DNA of 37,442 nt from JAOTWJ01 sp036398175 (GTDB taxonomy: Bacteria > Gemmatimonadota > Gemmatimonadetes > Gemmatimonadales > GWC2-71-9). A model generated the notes under the pieces. It had not been told where the DNA came from. It made no database searches and saw nothing but the letters and a program-made list of their open reading frames with translations. Both the position numbers and the translations under genes were made by a program. Shown here one piece after another: positions 1 to 7,943 of the stretch; positions within the stretch are counted from its first letter, which is position 1, and every line of letters begins with the position of its first letter. Where the stretch lies: contig DASWHL010000077.1 in assembly GCA_036398175.1 (NCBI GenBank), positions 1 to 37,442 on the forward strand. Direction: 5' to 3'.

Positions 1-2
1 TG

Positions 3-1232
3 GGCCTTCCCCCCGGGACGGACCTGCTGGCGATCGACGGTCGGCCGCTCGACGATTTCCTCGACTGGGAGTTCCTCTCGGCGGACGATGCGTTCGTCCT
101 CCTGGCGCGGCACCCCGACGGTGAGCGCGTGGAGTACGACATCGAACGGCCGGACGACCTGCCGTTCGGCGTCGAGCTCGAGCCTCCCCACATCCGGCGG
201 TGCGCCAACCGGTGCGACTTCTGCTTCGTGGACGGCCTGCCGGAAGGCCTGCGGGCGAACCTGTATATCCGGGACGACGACTACCGGCTCTCGTTCCGCT
301 ACGGCAACTTCGCGACCCTTACCAATCTGAAGCCCCGGGACATCGCCCGAATCCTCGAGTACCGGCTCTCGCCCCTGTACGTGTCGGTGCATGTCACCGA
401 TACCGTGCTGCGGCGGCGCTATCTCCGAAATCCGCGGGCGCCCGACGTCCTGGAACAGCTGCGGGTCTTCGGGGACGCGGGCATCCAGGCGCATACGCAG
501 ATCGTGCTCCAGCCCGGCGTCAACGACGGGCCCGTGCTGGAACGGAGCCTGACCGACCTGTACGGCCTGGGGGACCGGGTGCTGTCGGTTTCGGTCGTGC
601 CGGTGGGACTGACGGACTTCAGCAAGCTGCAGCTCGTTCGGGAACCCACGCGTGACGAATGCCGCGCCGCGATCGCAGTCGTCCATGGCCACGCCGCGCG
701 CGCGTTGGCCGAGCGGGGCCACCGCTGGGTGCACGGATCGGACGACCTCTACCTGGTGGCGGACGAGCCCCTGCCGCCCGCCTCGTGGTACGGGGACTTC
801 GAGCAGGTGGAGAACGGGGTCGGCAGCGTCCGCTTTCTGCAGCGGCGGGTGGCGGCCTACGAGGGGGGGTTGCCGCGGCTCGAGGGCCACGCCGTGGGGG
901 TGCTGACCGGGACCGGCATGGGCCGCCTGCTGCCCCAGGTGACGCGCGGGATCGCCGAACGGACGGGCGCGCGGTTCGAGGTCATCACGCTCGAGAACTC
1001 GCTGTTCGGCCCGTCGGTCACCACCGCCGGCCTCCTGCCGGGACGCGCCTTCCAGGAGGCCCTGGCCCACCGGACCGACCTGACGCTGGCCCTGCTGCCG
1101 GCCGAGGCCGTGAACGACGACGGGCTCTTCATGGACGACCTGTCGCTGGCGGCCCTCCGGACGGCCGTCCCCTGCGCAATCCGGCTGTCGTACGATTTCG
1201 GCGACGCGCTCGTCGCCCCGTCCGTCCCGTGA
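3..1232 (+). CDS. DUF512 / radical-SAM-like Fe-S protein (5' partial)
   Basis: The reading frame is open from the first in-frame codon and the true start lies upstream of the window; 409 residues are visible. The first 40 or so residues (GLPPGTDLLAIDGRPLDDF) look like the end of a PDZ-type domain. A cysteine cluster C-A-N-R-C-D-F-C (CX3CX2C, codons at 201, 213 and 222) follows, then FVDGLPEG and FRYGNFATLTNL, which are hallmarks of the DUF512 family (PDZ + radical-SAM-like + DUF512). The cysteine spacing suggests a [4Fe-4S] cluster. The reaction is unknown. The stop overlaps the GTG of der by 4 nt, so the two are probably co-translated. From memory, the order DUF512-der-plsY-gpsA also occurs in clostridia, which hints at a role tied to ribosome assembly or membrane lipid supply, but this is inference. 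Confidence 0.9.
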   Translation, partial: GLPPGTDLLAIDGRPLDDFLDWEFLSADDAFVLLARHPDGERVEYDIERPDDLPFGVELEPPHIRRCANRCDFCFVDGLPEGLRANLYIRDDDYRLSFRYGNFATLTNLKPRDIARILEYRLSPLYVSVHVTDTVLRRRYLRNPRAPDVLEQLRVFGDAGIQAHTQIVLQPGVNDGPVLERSLTDLYGLGDRVLSVSVVPVGLTDFSKLQLVREPTRDECRAAIAVVHGHAARALAERGHRWVHGSDDLYLVADEPLPPASWYGDFEQVENGVGSVRFLQRRVAAYEGGLPRLEGHAVGVLTGTGMGRLLPQVTRGIAERTGARFEVITLENSLFGPSVTTAGLLPGRAFQEALAHRTDLTLALLPAEAVNDDGLFMDDLSLAALRTAVPCAIRLSYDFGDALVAPSVP

Positions 1233-2557
1233 CCCGCCGGACCATCGCCATCGTCGGCCGGCCCAACGTCGGGAAGTCCACGCTCTTCAACCGCCTGGCC
1301 GGGGGCCAGAGGGCCATCACGCACGACCGCCCGGGGGTGACCCGGGACCGCCAGTTCGCGCCGGCCACGTGGAACGGGCGGGACTTCTGGCTCGTGGACA
1401 CCGGCGGGTGGACCGCCACCGGCGACGACCCGCTCACCTCCGCGGTCCGACGGCAGGTGACGCTGGCCATTGACGATGCCGACGCGATTCTGCTCGTCGT
1501 GGACGCGCGGGCCGGGGTCCACCCGGCCGACCTGGACGTGGCGGAGCTGCTGCGGCCGCATCACGCACGCGTCCTCGTGGTCGCCAACAAGGTGGACGAC
1601 CCTTTCACGGAGCCCTACGCCCACCTGCCGTTTCACGAGTTGGGATTGGGCCAGCCCTGCCCGGTGTCGGCCGCGGCCGGGAAGGGGGCCGGCGACCTCC
1701 TGGACCGCGCCATTGCGCTCCTACCGCCCCCGGACACCGACCTCGCGGACGAGGATGTGATCCAGGTCGCGGTGGTCGGACGCCCCAATGTTGGAAAATC
1801 AAGTGTGGTCAACCGGCTGCTGGGAGAAGAGCGGAGCGTCGTTGCCCCGGAATCGGGCACGACGCGCGACGCCGTGGACTCCCCCTTGCGGTATCAAGGC
1901 CAGACGCTCAACTTCATTGATACGGCGGGTTTACGGAGACGGACGAAAGTAAAGGATGAAGTCGAGTTCTACTCGTCGTTGCGCACCGAGCGCGCGGTGG
2001 AGCGTGCCGACGTCTGCGTCCTCGTGGTGGATGCCAAGGACGGGTTGCACGTGCAGGACGTGCGGGTCGCGTCGCAGGTCTGGGAGCAGGGCACCGGCCT
2101 GATCGTGGCGGTGAACAAGTGGGATCTGATTGACGAGAAGGACACCAACACAGCCGAGCGGGGCCGCGCCACGGTCGTGGAACGGGCGCCGTTTCTCGAC
2201 GCCGCCCCCTTCGTGTTCGTGTCGGCGCTGACGGGGCAGCGCGTCCGGCGCATTCTCGAGCTGATTCTCGAGGTGGCGGAGCAGCGCGAGCGGCGGATGG
2301 CGACCGCCGAGGTCAACCGGGTGCTCGAGGCGCTCGTGCAGCGCAACCAGCCGCCGCAGGAAGGCGGCCAGGAGGTCAAGATTCTCTACGGCTCGCAGAT
2401 CGGGACGGCTCCGCCGACCTTCGCCCTCGTATCGAATGCGCCTGAAGCGCTGTCCGAATCGTATCAGCGATTCCTGACGAACGGCTTCCGGGCGGCCTGG
2501 GGCTTTGCCGGCGTGCCGATCCGCCTCAAGCTGCGGCGCAAGCGCGGGCGCCGATGA
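1229..2557 (+). CDS. der: Ribosome biogenesis GTPase Der (EngA)
   Basis: Double-GTPase needed for 50S subunit maturation; cytoplasmic and ribosome-associated. The product is 442 residues, close to the usual 430-490. The first G domain has GRPNVGKS at residues 10-17, DRPGVTRD, DTGG and NKVD. The second has GRPNVGKSS from residue 184, SGTTRD, DTAG and NKWD. The C-terminal ~100 residues correspond to the KH-like domain and end in a basic tail (RLKLRRKRGRR). The GTG start at 1229 was chosen because it gives a four-base overlap with the preceding stop and begins directly with TRRTIAIVGRPN; upstream codons in this frame are an out-of-frame reading of the DUF512 gene. Its own stop overlaps the ATG of plsY. 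Confidence 0.97.
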   Translation: MTRRTIAIVGRPNVGKSTLFNRLAGGQRAITHDRPGVTRDRQFAPATWNGRDFWLVDTGGWTATGDDPLTSAVRRQVTLAIDDADAILLVVDARAGVHPADLDVAELLRPHHARVLVVANKVDDPFTEPYAHLPFHELGLGQPCPVSAAAGKGAGDLLDRAIALLPPPDTDLADEDVIQVAVVGRPNVGKSSVVNRLLGEERSVVAPESGTTRDAVDSPLRYQGQTLNFIDTAGLRRRTKVKDEVEFYSSLRTERAVERADVCVLVVDAKDGLHVQDVRVASQVWEQGTGLIVAVNKWDLIDEKDTNTAERGRATVVERAPFLDAAPFVFVSALTGQRVRRILELILEVAEQRERRMATAEVNRVLEALVQRNQPPQEGGQEVKILYGSQIGTAPPTFALVSNAPEALSESYQRFLTNGFRAAWGFAGVPIRLKLRRKRGRR

Positions 2558-3156
2558 GCCTCGCGCTCGCTTTGGTCCTGGCGTACGTCCTGGGCGCGAT
2601 TCCGATGACGCTGATCGTGGCGCGCGTGGGCGCCGGCGTGAATCTGCGCGCCGTGGGAAGCGGCAACCTCGGCGCCACGAATCTGTACCGCGCCCTCGGC
2701 TGGCGGTACGCGATTCCGGCCGGCGTCTTCGACGTGGCCAAGGGGGCGGTTCCCACGGCGTTCCTGCCGGGGCGCGTGGGGGCCGAGCCGTGGATCCCGC
2801 TGGCCATCGGGGCCGCCGCCATCACCGGGCACGTGTTCTCCATGTTCGTGCGGTTCCGGGGCGGCAAGGGGGTGGCCACCGCCGCCGGCGTCGTGCTGGC
2901 GCTGGCACCGCTTCCTGTGCTGCTCTCGTTCGTCGTCTGGGCGGGCGTCGTGAAGCTCACGGGGTACGTGTCGCTGGCGTCCATGCTCGGCGCCGTGGTG
3001 TTTCCGCTCGGGGCATGGATCATCGGCACCGCCAACCCGTGGGTCGTGCCGGTGGGCGCGCTGCTCGCGGCGTTCATTCTCTTCACGCACCGCGCCAACC
3101 TCGCTCGGCTGCTCGCCGGCACCGAGAACCGGTTCGGCCGCCGAGGGGAGGCCTAG
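2554..3156 (+). CDS. plsY: Acyl-phosphate:glycerol-3-phosphate acyltransferase PlsY
   Basis: Integral inner-membrane enzyme that transfers an acyl group from acyl-phosphate (made by PlsX) to sn-glycerol-3-phosphate, giving lysophosphatidic acid. The 200-residue product has the usual length and several hydrophobic segments. The family motifs are present: GSGNLGATNLYR, DVAKG, GHVFSMFVRFRGGKGV and a serine-containing GYVSLASM. It starts four bases inside der (ATGA) and is followed two bases after its stop by gpsA, which makes its substrate. Its partner plsX lies at 35218-36207 in the same window on the other strand. Confidence 0.97.
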   Translation: MSLALALVLAYVLGAIPMTLIVARVGAGVNLRAVGSGNLGATNLYRALGWRYAIPAGVFDVAKGAVPTAFLPGRVGAEPWIPLAIGAAAITGHVFSMFVRFRGGKGVATAAGVVLALAPLPVLLSFVVWAGVVKLTGYVSLASMLGAVVFPLGAWIIGTANPWVVPVGALLAAFILFTHRANLARLLAGTENRFGRRGEA

Positions 3157-3158
3157 CC

Positions 3159-4157
3159 GTGCAGGTGGCGGTCGTGGGCGCGGGCGCGTGGGGCACGACC
3201 CTGGCGGATCTCCTCGTCCGCAATGGCCACGCCGTGACGCTGTGGGCCCGGGAGGCGGAGGTCGTCGAGTCGGTCGTCCAGCGGCACATCAACGACCTGT
3301 TCCTGCCGGACGCCCCGCTGGACCCGCGGCTCCGCGCCACCGGCGTGATCGCCGACGCGGTGGCGGACGCGGAGCTGGTCGTGTCCGCGCCCCCGTCGCA
3401 CGCGGTGCGCCCGGTCGCCGGGGAAATCGCGTCGGGCCTGCACGGACGGCGCGTGCTGGTGGTGAGCGTCTCCAAGGGACTCGAGCCCGGCACCGACCAG
3501 CTGCTCCATCACGTGCTGAGCGAGGAGCTGCCGGGCTGCGACGTCGTGGCGCTTTCCGGGCCGAGCTTTGCGCGCGAGGTGCACGCGCGCCAGCCGACGG
3601 CCCTCGTGGCCGCCTCGCGACACCACCAGGCAGCGGCGGACGCGCAGACCGCGTTCTCGAACCCGCACTTCCGTGTCTACACGTCCTCGGACGTTGTCGG
3701 GGTGCAACTGGGCGGCGCCCTCAAGAACGTCATCGCGCTCGCCGCCGGCATCCTGGTGGGACTCGGGCTGGGCTTCAACACGCAGGCCGCCCTCATCACG
3801 CGGGGCCTCGCTGAAATGGCACGGCTGGGGGAGGCGATGGGAGCCGACCCGCTGACGTTCGCGGGGCTCGCGGGCATGGGGGACCTCCTGTTGACCGCCA
3901 CGGGCACGCTCAGCCGGAACCGCTCGCTTGGCATCGAGCTTGCCCGTGGTCGGCGGCTGGCCGACGTGCTGGCCGAGCGGCGGACGGTGGCCGAAGGCGT
4001 GGAAACCGCCCGCACGGCCGTGGATCTCGCCAACCGAAACGGCGTGGAGCTGCCCATCGCCCGCGAAGTGACCCGGGTGCTGTTCGAGGACAAGCCCCCG
4101 CAGCAGGCCATCCAGGACCTGATGGAACGAACCCTGAAAGCGGAGCAGTGGCGGTGA
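3159..4157 (+). CDS. gpsA: Glycerol-3-phosphate dehydrogenase [NAD(P)+]
   Basis: Cytoplasmic enzyme reducing dihydroxyacetone phosphate to sn-glycerol-3-phosphate, the backbone used by PlsY. The product is 332 residues. The N-terminal dinucleotide-binding motif GAGAWGTTLA starts at residue 7. SKGLEPG, LSGPSFAREV, the catalytic lysine in GGALKNVIALAAG (Lys189) and GLAGMGDLLLTATG are all present. The GTG at 3159 was chosen because it lies two bases after the plsY stop and gives the canonical MQVAVVGAGAWG N-terminus. Its 3' end overlaps the MerR gene by 10 nt. Confidence 0.97.
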   Translation: MQVAVVGAGAWGTTLADLLVRNGHAVTLWAREAEVVESVVQRHINDLFLPDAPLDPRLRATGVIADAVADAELVVSAPPSHAVRPVAGEIASGLHGRRVLVVSVSKGLEPGTDQLLHHVLSEELPGCDVVALSGPSFAREVHARQPTALVAASRHHQAAADAQTAFSNPHFRVYTSSDVVGVQLGGALKNVIALAAGILVGLGLGFNTQAALITRGLAEMARLGEAMGADPLTFAGLAGMGDLLLTATGTLSRNRSLGIELARGRRLADVLAERRTVAEGVETARTAVDLANRNGVELPIAREVTRVLFEDKPPQQAIQDLMERTLKAEQWR

Positions 4158-4528
4158 CCGCATCGCGACCCGTGCAGGAGTTCTTCGCCATCGGCGACGT
4201 CTGCCAGATGACGGACCTCAAGCCGCACGTCCTGCGTTACTGGGAGAGTCAGTTTCGGTTCCTGAACCCGGCCAAGAACCGGTCCGGAAACCGGGTCTAC
4301 CAGCGACGCGAGATCGAGCTGATCATGCTCGTCAAGCATCTCCTGTATACGGAGAAGTACACGATCGAGGGAGCCCGCCAGCGAATTGACCAGTTCCGGC
4401 GAACCGGTCAGCTCAAGGTGGAGGCTCGGGCCGCGCTCCAGCACGAGACGATTCAGAACCTCCGGGCCGAGCTTCAGGGCATCCTGGACATCCTCGACCG
4501 TTCCAAGCCGCTTGCACCTACTGATTAG
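4148..4528 (+). CDS. MerR-family transcriptional regulator
   Basis: Small DNA-binding protein of 126 residues. Residues 10-80 form a MerR winged helix-turn-helix: FAIGDVCQMTDLKPHVLRYWE, then the wing region NRSGNRVYQRREIELIMLVKHLL. A short C-terminal helix (LQHETIQNLRAELQGILDIL) probably makes the antiparallel dimer coiled coil. No cysteine pair or effector domain follows, so the inducer is unknown. It overlaps gpsA by 10 nt at its start and surE by 17 nt at its end, so it is embedded in the lipid/housekeeping operon. Regulation of that operon is possible but is not shown by the sequence. Confidence 0.9.
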   Translation: MAVTASRPVQEFFAIGDVCQMTDLKPHVLRYWESQFRFLNPAKNRSGNRVYQRREIELIMLVKHLLYTEKYTIEGARQRIDQFRRTGQLKVEARAALQHETIQNLRAELQGILDILDRSKPLAPTD

Positions 4529-5264
4529 CAACGACGACGGCATTCACGCCCGCGGTCTCGGTATCCTCGCAGACGTGTGCCGCAGGGTGGGCGACGTTTC
4601 GGTGGTGGCTCCCGACCGCGAACAGAGCGGCGCCAGCCACTCGCTCACCCTCCAGCGCCCGCTGCGCCCCGTCCGACGCCAGGACGGCACCTATCAGGTG
4701 GACGGCACCCCGACCGATTGCGTGCTGCTGGCATTGGGAGCCCTGCTCGATCACAAACCGGACTACGTGCTCTCGGGCATCAATCACGGCCCGAACATGG
4801 GCGAGGACGTGCTGTACTCCGGCACGGTGGCGGCGGCCATGGAGGGGCTCTCGGTGGGCATCCCGGGCCTGGCCGTGTCGTTCGCCGGCTCGGAACTCGA
4901 GCTGCTGGACACGCAACGGTCGTGGCTCGCGCGGCTGATTCGGGACATTCTGGAGGTCCGCGATTTCCCGCAGGAGACGCTCCTCAACATCAACCTGCCG
5001 CCCATCCCCGGCGACGACATCCGGGGCATCCGCGTCACGACGCTCGGCAACCGCGTGTTCTCGGGCTCGCTGGTCCGGACCCGCGATCCCTGGGGCCGCG
5101 AGGTGTTCTGGATCGGCGGCGGGCAGATCTCGTGGAGCGGCCGGGACGACTCCGATTTCCGCGCGATCCGCGACGGGTTCATCTCCGTGACGCCGCTGCA
5201 CGTGGATCTCACGAACTACGCCCTGCTCGAGGCGGTGGACGGATGGCGGCTCGGGGCGGACTAG
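4512..5264 (+). CDS. surE: 5'/3'-nucleotidase SurE
   Basis: Metal-dependent survival-protein phosphatase acting on nucleoside monophosphates. The product is 250 residues, the usual length. The N-terminus MHLLISNDDGIHARGLG carries the metal ligands Asp8-Asp9. VVAPDREQSGASHSL supplies the conserved serine and SGINHGPNMGEDVLYSGTV the conserved asparagine. The TTG at 4512 is the only start that gives the family N-terminus; it lies 17 nt inside the MerR gene without a clear ribosome-binding site, so translational coupling is likely. It overlaps pcm by 22 nt. In many bacteria surE and pcm are neighbours and both act in stress survival. Confidence 0.96.
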   Translation: MHLLISNDDGIHARGLGILADVCRRVGDVSVVAPDREQSGASHSLTLQRPLRPVRRQDGTYQVDGTPTDCVLLALGALLDHKPDYVLSGINHGPNMGEDVLYSGTVAAAMEGLSVGIPGLAVSFAGSELELLDTQRSWLARLIRDILEVRDFPQETLLNINLPPIPGDDIRGIRVTTLGNRVFSGSLVRTRDPWGREVFWIGGGQISWSGRDDSDFRAIRDGFISVTPLHVDLTNYALLEAVDGWRLGAD

Positions 5265-5944
5265 CGGGAGGCGACAGCTTCGGCGGCTATCGCGCGCGCC
5301 TGGTCGAGGAGCTGCGGGCAAAGGGCATCCGCGACCTCGCGGTGCTTCGGGCGTTCGGGGAGGTTCCGCGACATCTGTTCGTCCCGGACGTCCTGACCCA
5401 CCAGGCCTACGAGGATACGTCGCTGCCCATTGGTCACGGGCAGACCATCTCGCAGCCCTCGACGCAGGCCGTCTACCTCGAGGCGCTGGGGCTTGGCGGG
5501 CGGGAACGGGTGCTCGAGATCGGCACGGGGTCGGGATACCAGGCGGCGCTGCTGGCGCGCCTGGCCGCGGACGTGGTCACCGTGGAGCGCCTCGCCGGGC
5601 TCGCGCGGCTGGCCAAACAGGCGCTGGCGGCGGCCGGCGCCCGCAACGTCCTGGTGATCACGGGCGATGGCACGATCGGGTGGCGCCCCCTGGCCCCGTA
5701 CGATGCCGTGGTGGTGGCGGCCGCCGGACCGACGGTCCCGGCACCACTCCTGGACCAGCTGGCCGATGGGGGACGCCTGGTGGCGCCCGTCTCCCGTGGG
5801 GCAACCCAGACGCTCATCCGCCTGACGCGGCGCGGAAACACGTTCGAGCAGGAGGAGCTCGGCCCCGCCCAGTTCGTCCCGCTCATTGGCCAGCATGGCT
5901 TCAGCGGCGGTCCAACCGACCGGACCGGAGGGCAGGGGACCTAG
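5243..5944 (+). CDS. pcm: Protein-L-isoaspartate O-methyltransferase
   Basis: Uses S-adenosylmethionine to methylate L-isoaspartyl residues in damaged proteins and start their repair. The product is 233 residues. GHGQTISQPSTQAVYLEAL is the conserved region before the SAM-binding motif VLEIGTGSGYQAALLA. YDAVVVAAAGPTVP and GGRLVAPVS follow, and VPLIGQHGF lies near the C-terminus. The ATG at 5243 lies within the end of surE and gives a short leader before the conserved GYRARLVEELRAKGI helix. The DedA gene begins two bases after the stop. Confidence 0.95.
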   Translation: MAARGGLAGGDSFGGYRARLVEELRAKGIRDLAVLRAFGEVPRHLFVPDVLTHQAYEDTSLPIGHGQTISQPSTQAVYLEALGLGGRERVLEIGTGSGYQAALLARLAADVVTVERLAGLARLAKQALAAAGARNVLVITGDGTIGWRPLAPYDAVVVAAAGPTVPAPLLDQLADGGRLVAPVSRGATQTLIRLTRRGNTFEQEELGPAQFVPLIGQHGFSGGPTDRTGGQGT

Positions 5945-5946
5945 CG

Positions 5947-6606
5947 GTGGAGAATCTCGCAACGTGGTTCGGTCAGGCCGTGCACTGGATAACCGAGGCG
6001 ATCTTCGCGCTCGGATATCCCGGCATCGTGCTCCTGATGGCACTCGAGTCGTCGTTCTTCCCGTTCCCATCCGAGGTGGTGCTGCCGCCGGCCGGATACC
6101 TGGCCGCCCAGGGCCGGATGAACGCCTGGCTGGCGCTGGCCTGCGGGGTGGGCGGGAGCGTCCTCGGCGCCCTGTTCAACTACTTCGTGGCGGTCCGGCT
6201 GGGGCGCCCCCTGCTGCACCGGTACGGTCGGTACCTGTTCATCAAGGAAACGGCGCTGGACCGGGCCGAGCGCTTCTTCAAGGCCCACGGAGAGATCAGC
6301 ATGTTCGTGGGGCGGCTGATCCCCGTGATCCGACAGTACATATCCCTGCCAGCGGGCCTGGCCCGGATGCGACTGGACCTGTTCGCCCTCTACACCGCTC
6401 TTGGGGCGGGCATCTGGTGCGCCATTCTGACGTGGATTGGCTGGTACCTGGGGACGCAGGCCGAACGCCTGGGGACCCTGCCTCCTGAACAGGTGCACCG
6501 CTACGTCAACATCGCCTTCCTGGTGCTGGCGCCCGTCCTCGCCATTCTGATCGTCTGGTACGTCCTTCGGCACAGACGCGGGGCGGGCCAAAAGGCCGGT
6601 TCGTGA
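5947..6606 (+). CDS. DedA/VTT-domain membrane protein (copy 1)
   Basis: Inner-membrane protein of 219 residues with the VTT (SNARE-associated/DedA) fold. The re-entrant-loop motifs are visible: ESSFFPFPSEVVLPPAGYLA near residue 40 and GRLIPVIRQYISLPAGLARM in the second half. Four or five hydrophobic helices are seen, the last at about residues 180-205, followed by a basic tail. Characterised DedA relatives flip undecaprenyl phosphate or phosphatidylethanolamine; the substrate here is not deducible. The GTG start lies two bases after the pcm stop. A second, divergent DedA protein is encoded at 25066-25677. Confidence 0.92.
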   Translation: MENLATWFGQAVHWITEAIFALGYPGIVLLMALESSFFPFPSEVVLPPAGYLAAQGRMNAWLALACGVGGSVLGALFNYFVAVRLGRPLLHRYGRYLFIKETALDRAERFFKAHGEISMFVGRLIPVIRQYISLPAGLARMRLDLFALYTALGAGIWCAILTWIGWYLGTQAERLGTLPPEQVHRYVNIAFLVLAPVLAILIVWYVLRHRRGAGQKAGS

Positions 6607-6893
6607 CGACGCCGGGCGACGACCGCCCCCGCCGCTGGGTGGTGAGCGGTCGGGTGCAGGGAGTGGGTTTCCGGTGGTTCGTCCTCCGGCGCGCCGAACC
6701 TCTCGGTCTCCGCGGCTGGGTTCGGAACCTGCCGGACGGGCGGGTCGAGATCGTGGCTGCCGGCCCGTCCCCGGCAATGGACGGCCTGGATGCGGCGGTT
6801 CGATCCGGACCCAGCATGTCGCGGGTTGATCATGTGGAAAGCAAAGAGTATCCACATGAGGTGGATCTACCTAAAGCATTTGAAGTCAGGTGA
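6603..6893 (+). CDS. acyP: Acylphosphatase
   Basis: Small cytoplasmic enzyme hydrolysing acyl phosphates. The 96-residue product has the signature VSGRVQGVGFRWFVLRRA, with the substrate-binding arginine in VGFR, and GWVRNLPDGRVEIVAAG, with the catalytic asparagine in VRN. The length matches the family (90-100). The GTG start overlaps the dedA stop by 4 nt. It ends the left operon. Since PlsY uses acyl-phosphate, an acylphosphatase in the same operon could limit that pool, but this link is inference. Confidence 0.94.
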   Translation: MTTPGDDRPRRWVVSGRVQGVGFRWFVLRRAEPLGLRGWVRNLPDGRVEIVAAGPSPAMDGLDAAVRSGPSMSRVDHVESKEYPHEVDLPKAFEVR

Positions 6894-6902
6894 TTTCCTG
6901 AC
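6885..6902 (+). terminator. Hairpin over the acylphosphatase stop codon
   Basis: A perfect 6-bp inverted repeat (GTCAGG / CCTGAC) with a 6-nt loop that contains the TGA stop. No T-run follows, so it is at best a weak or Rho-assisted terminator, or an mRNA 3'-end stabiliser. It sits at the end of the long plus-strand operon. Confidence 0.25.
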
Positions 6903-7123
6903 GCCATCAAAGTCACGTGTTAAGATCTCTGCTGCGCTCCGGGCGCTCGACCGGCGTGTCGCCCATGTGACCATGGTCATCCGGGGACTCGCGGCGCTCG
7001 ACGCGTCGGTCAAATGGCAACCGTCGAAAGGGCAGCCAGACGGGTCCGGTGAATCGCCCCCGTCTGGAGCGGCGCCGGTTGGCGGTTCCGGTCCCGCCAA
7101 TACCGGCCGGTAACCGCGCTCGT

Positions 7124-7129
7124 TATGTT
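7124..7129 (+). promoter_or_regulatory. Possible -10 box for the tRNA-Arg gene
   Basis: TATGTT lies 10 nt before the 5' end of the tRNA, in a locally AT-richer patch; TAGTAT at 7129-7134 is an alternative. No convincing -35 is seen at 16-18 bp. The rest of 6903-7139 shows no gene, and the short open frames there lack family features. Confidence 0.25.
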
Positions 7130-7139
7130 AGTATGCTTG

Positions 7140-7213
7140 GCCCCTGTAGCTCAGGTGGATAGAGCAGCGGTTTCCTAAACCGTTGGCCGGGTGTTCGAGT
7201 CACCCCAGGGGCA
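7140..7213 (+). tRNA. tRNA-Arg (anticodon CCT)
   Basis: A complete cloverleaf can be drawn: acceptor stem GCCCCTG with CAGGGGC, D-arm GCTC...GAGC, anticodon stem GCGGT/ACCGT (one G-T pair) with loop TTCCTAA, 5-nt variable loop TGGCC, and T-arm GGGTG-TTCGAGT-CACCC. Discriminator base A is at 7213. Positions 34-36 are CCT, reading the AGG codon, a minor arginine codon in GC-rich genomes. The 3' CCA is not encoded (next bases are CCT), so CCA must be added after transcription. The TPR gene begins 55 nt downstream. Confidence 0.96.
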
Positions 7214-7268
7214 CCTGACCCCGGCTGGCTTCGGCCTGAACACACATAAACCATTGAAAACAAAGACG

Positions 7269-7943
7269 ATGACCAAGCAAGAGCCGCAGACGCCGCCCCG
7301 AACCGATGAAGCCGACCGCCTCGAGTTGGTGGTGAAGTGGCTGCGGGCAAACGAGAAGATCGTGGCGGGCGCGGCGATCGGGCTGGCCATCGTGGTGGCC
7401 GGGGTCTGGTTTGCCGTTTCGGCACGGGAGCGACGGGAGACCTTTGCCCGACGCGAGCTGACCCAGGCGCGCCAAGCTGCCGAGGCGGGGAACCTCCCGC
7501 TCGCCGCCAGCGATCTCTCCAGGGTCGTGGGGTCATTTGGAGGCACCACGGCCGGCCAGGAGGCCCGACTGGTGCTGGCCGAGGTCCGGTTGCGCCAGGG
7601 ACAGGCCGCCCTCGCGGCCAGCGAACTCCGGGAGTTCGTGTCCGGCAGCGTGAAGCCGCAATACCGCACCCAAGCGTATGAGTTACTTGGACTTGCACTG
7701 GAACAGGCCGGCGAGCTGAGCGCTGCCGGCAGGGCGTTCGAGGACGGCTCGGCCGCTGCCATCACCGAATACAAGTATTTGTCGGCGAGCCTGCTGTTGA
7801 GCGCCAGCCGGGCATACGCCGCAGCCGGCGACACGTCGGCGGCCGTGCGGGCCCTCCAGCGCCTCGCAGCAGAGTTCGCCGAGACGTCGGCGGCCCAGGA
7901 AGCGAAGCTGCGGTTGGCGGAGCTGGGAGTGTTCGAGAGCTGA
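7269..7943 (+). CDS. Membrane-anchored TPR-like protein (YfgM type)
   Basis: The 224-residue product has a hydrophilic N-terminus (residues 1-30), one membrane helix at residues 31-51 (IVAGAAIGLAIVVAGVWFAV), then an alanine-rich helical region made of TPR-like pairs (for example GQEARLVLAEVRLRQGQ, AYELLGLALEQAGELSAAGRAF, ALQRLAAEFAETSAAQEAKLRLAEL). This layout matches the YfgM-like TPR_21 family, whose E. coli member associates with the SecYEG translocon and periplasmic chaperones; the exact role here is unknown. The ATG at 7269 was chosen because upstream codons in the same frame read through the tRNA. It stands alone between a tRNA and a convergent operon. Confidence 0.85.
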   Translation: MTKQEPQTPPRTDEADRLELVVKWLRANEKIVAGAAIGLAIVVAGVWFAVSARERRETFARRELTQARQAAEAGNLPLAASDLSRVVGSFGGTTAGQEARLVLAEVRLRQGQAALAASELREFVSGSVKPQYRTQAYELLGLALEQAGELSAAGRAFEDGSAAAITEYKYLSASLLLSASRAYAAAGDTSAAVRALQRLAAEFAETSAAQEAKLRLAELGVFES

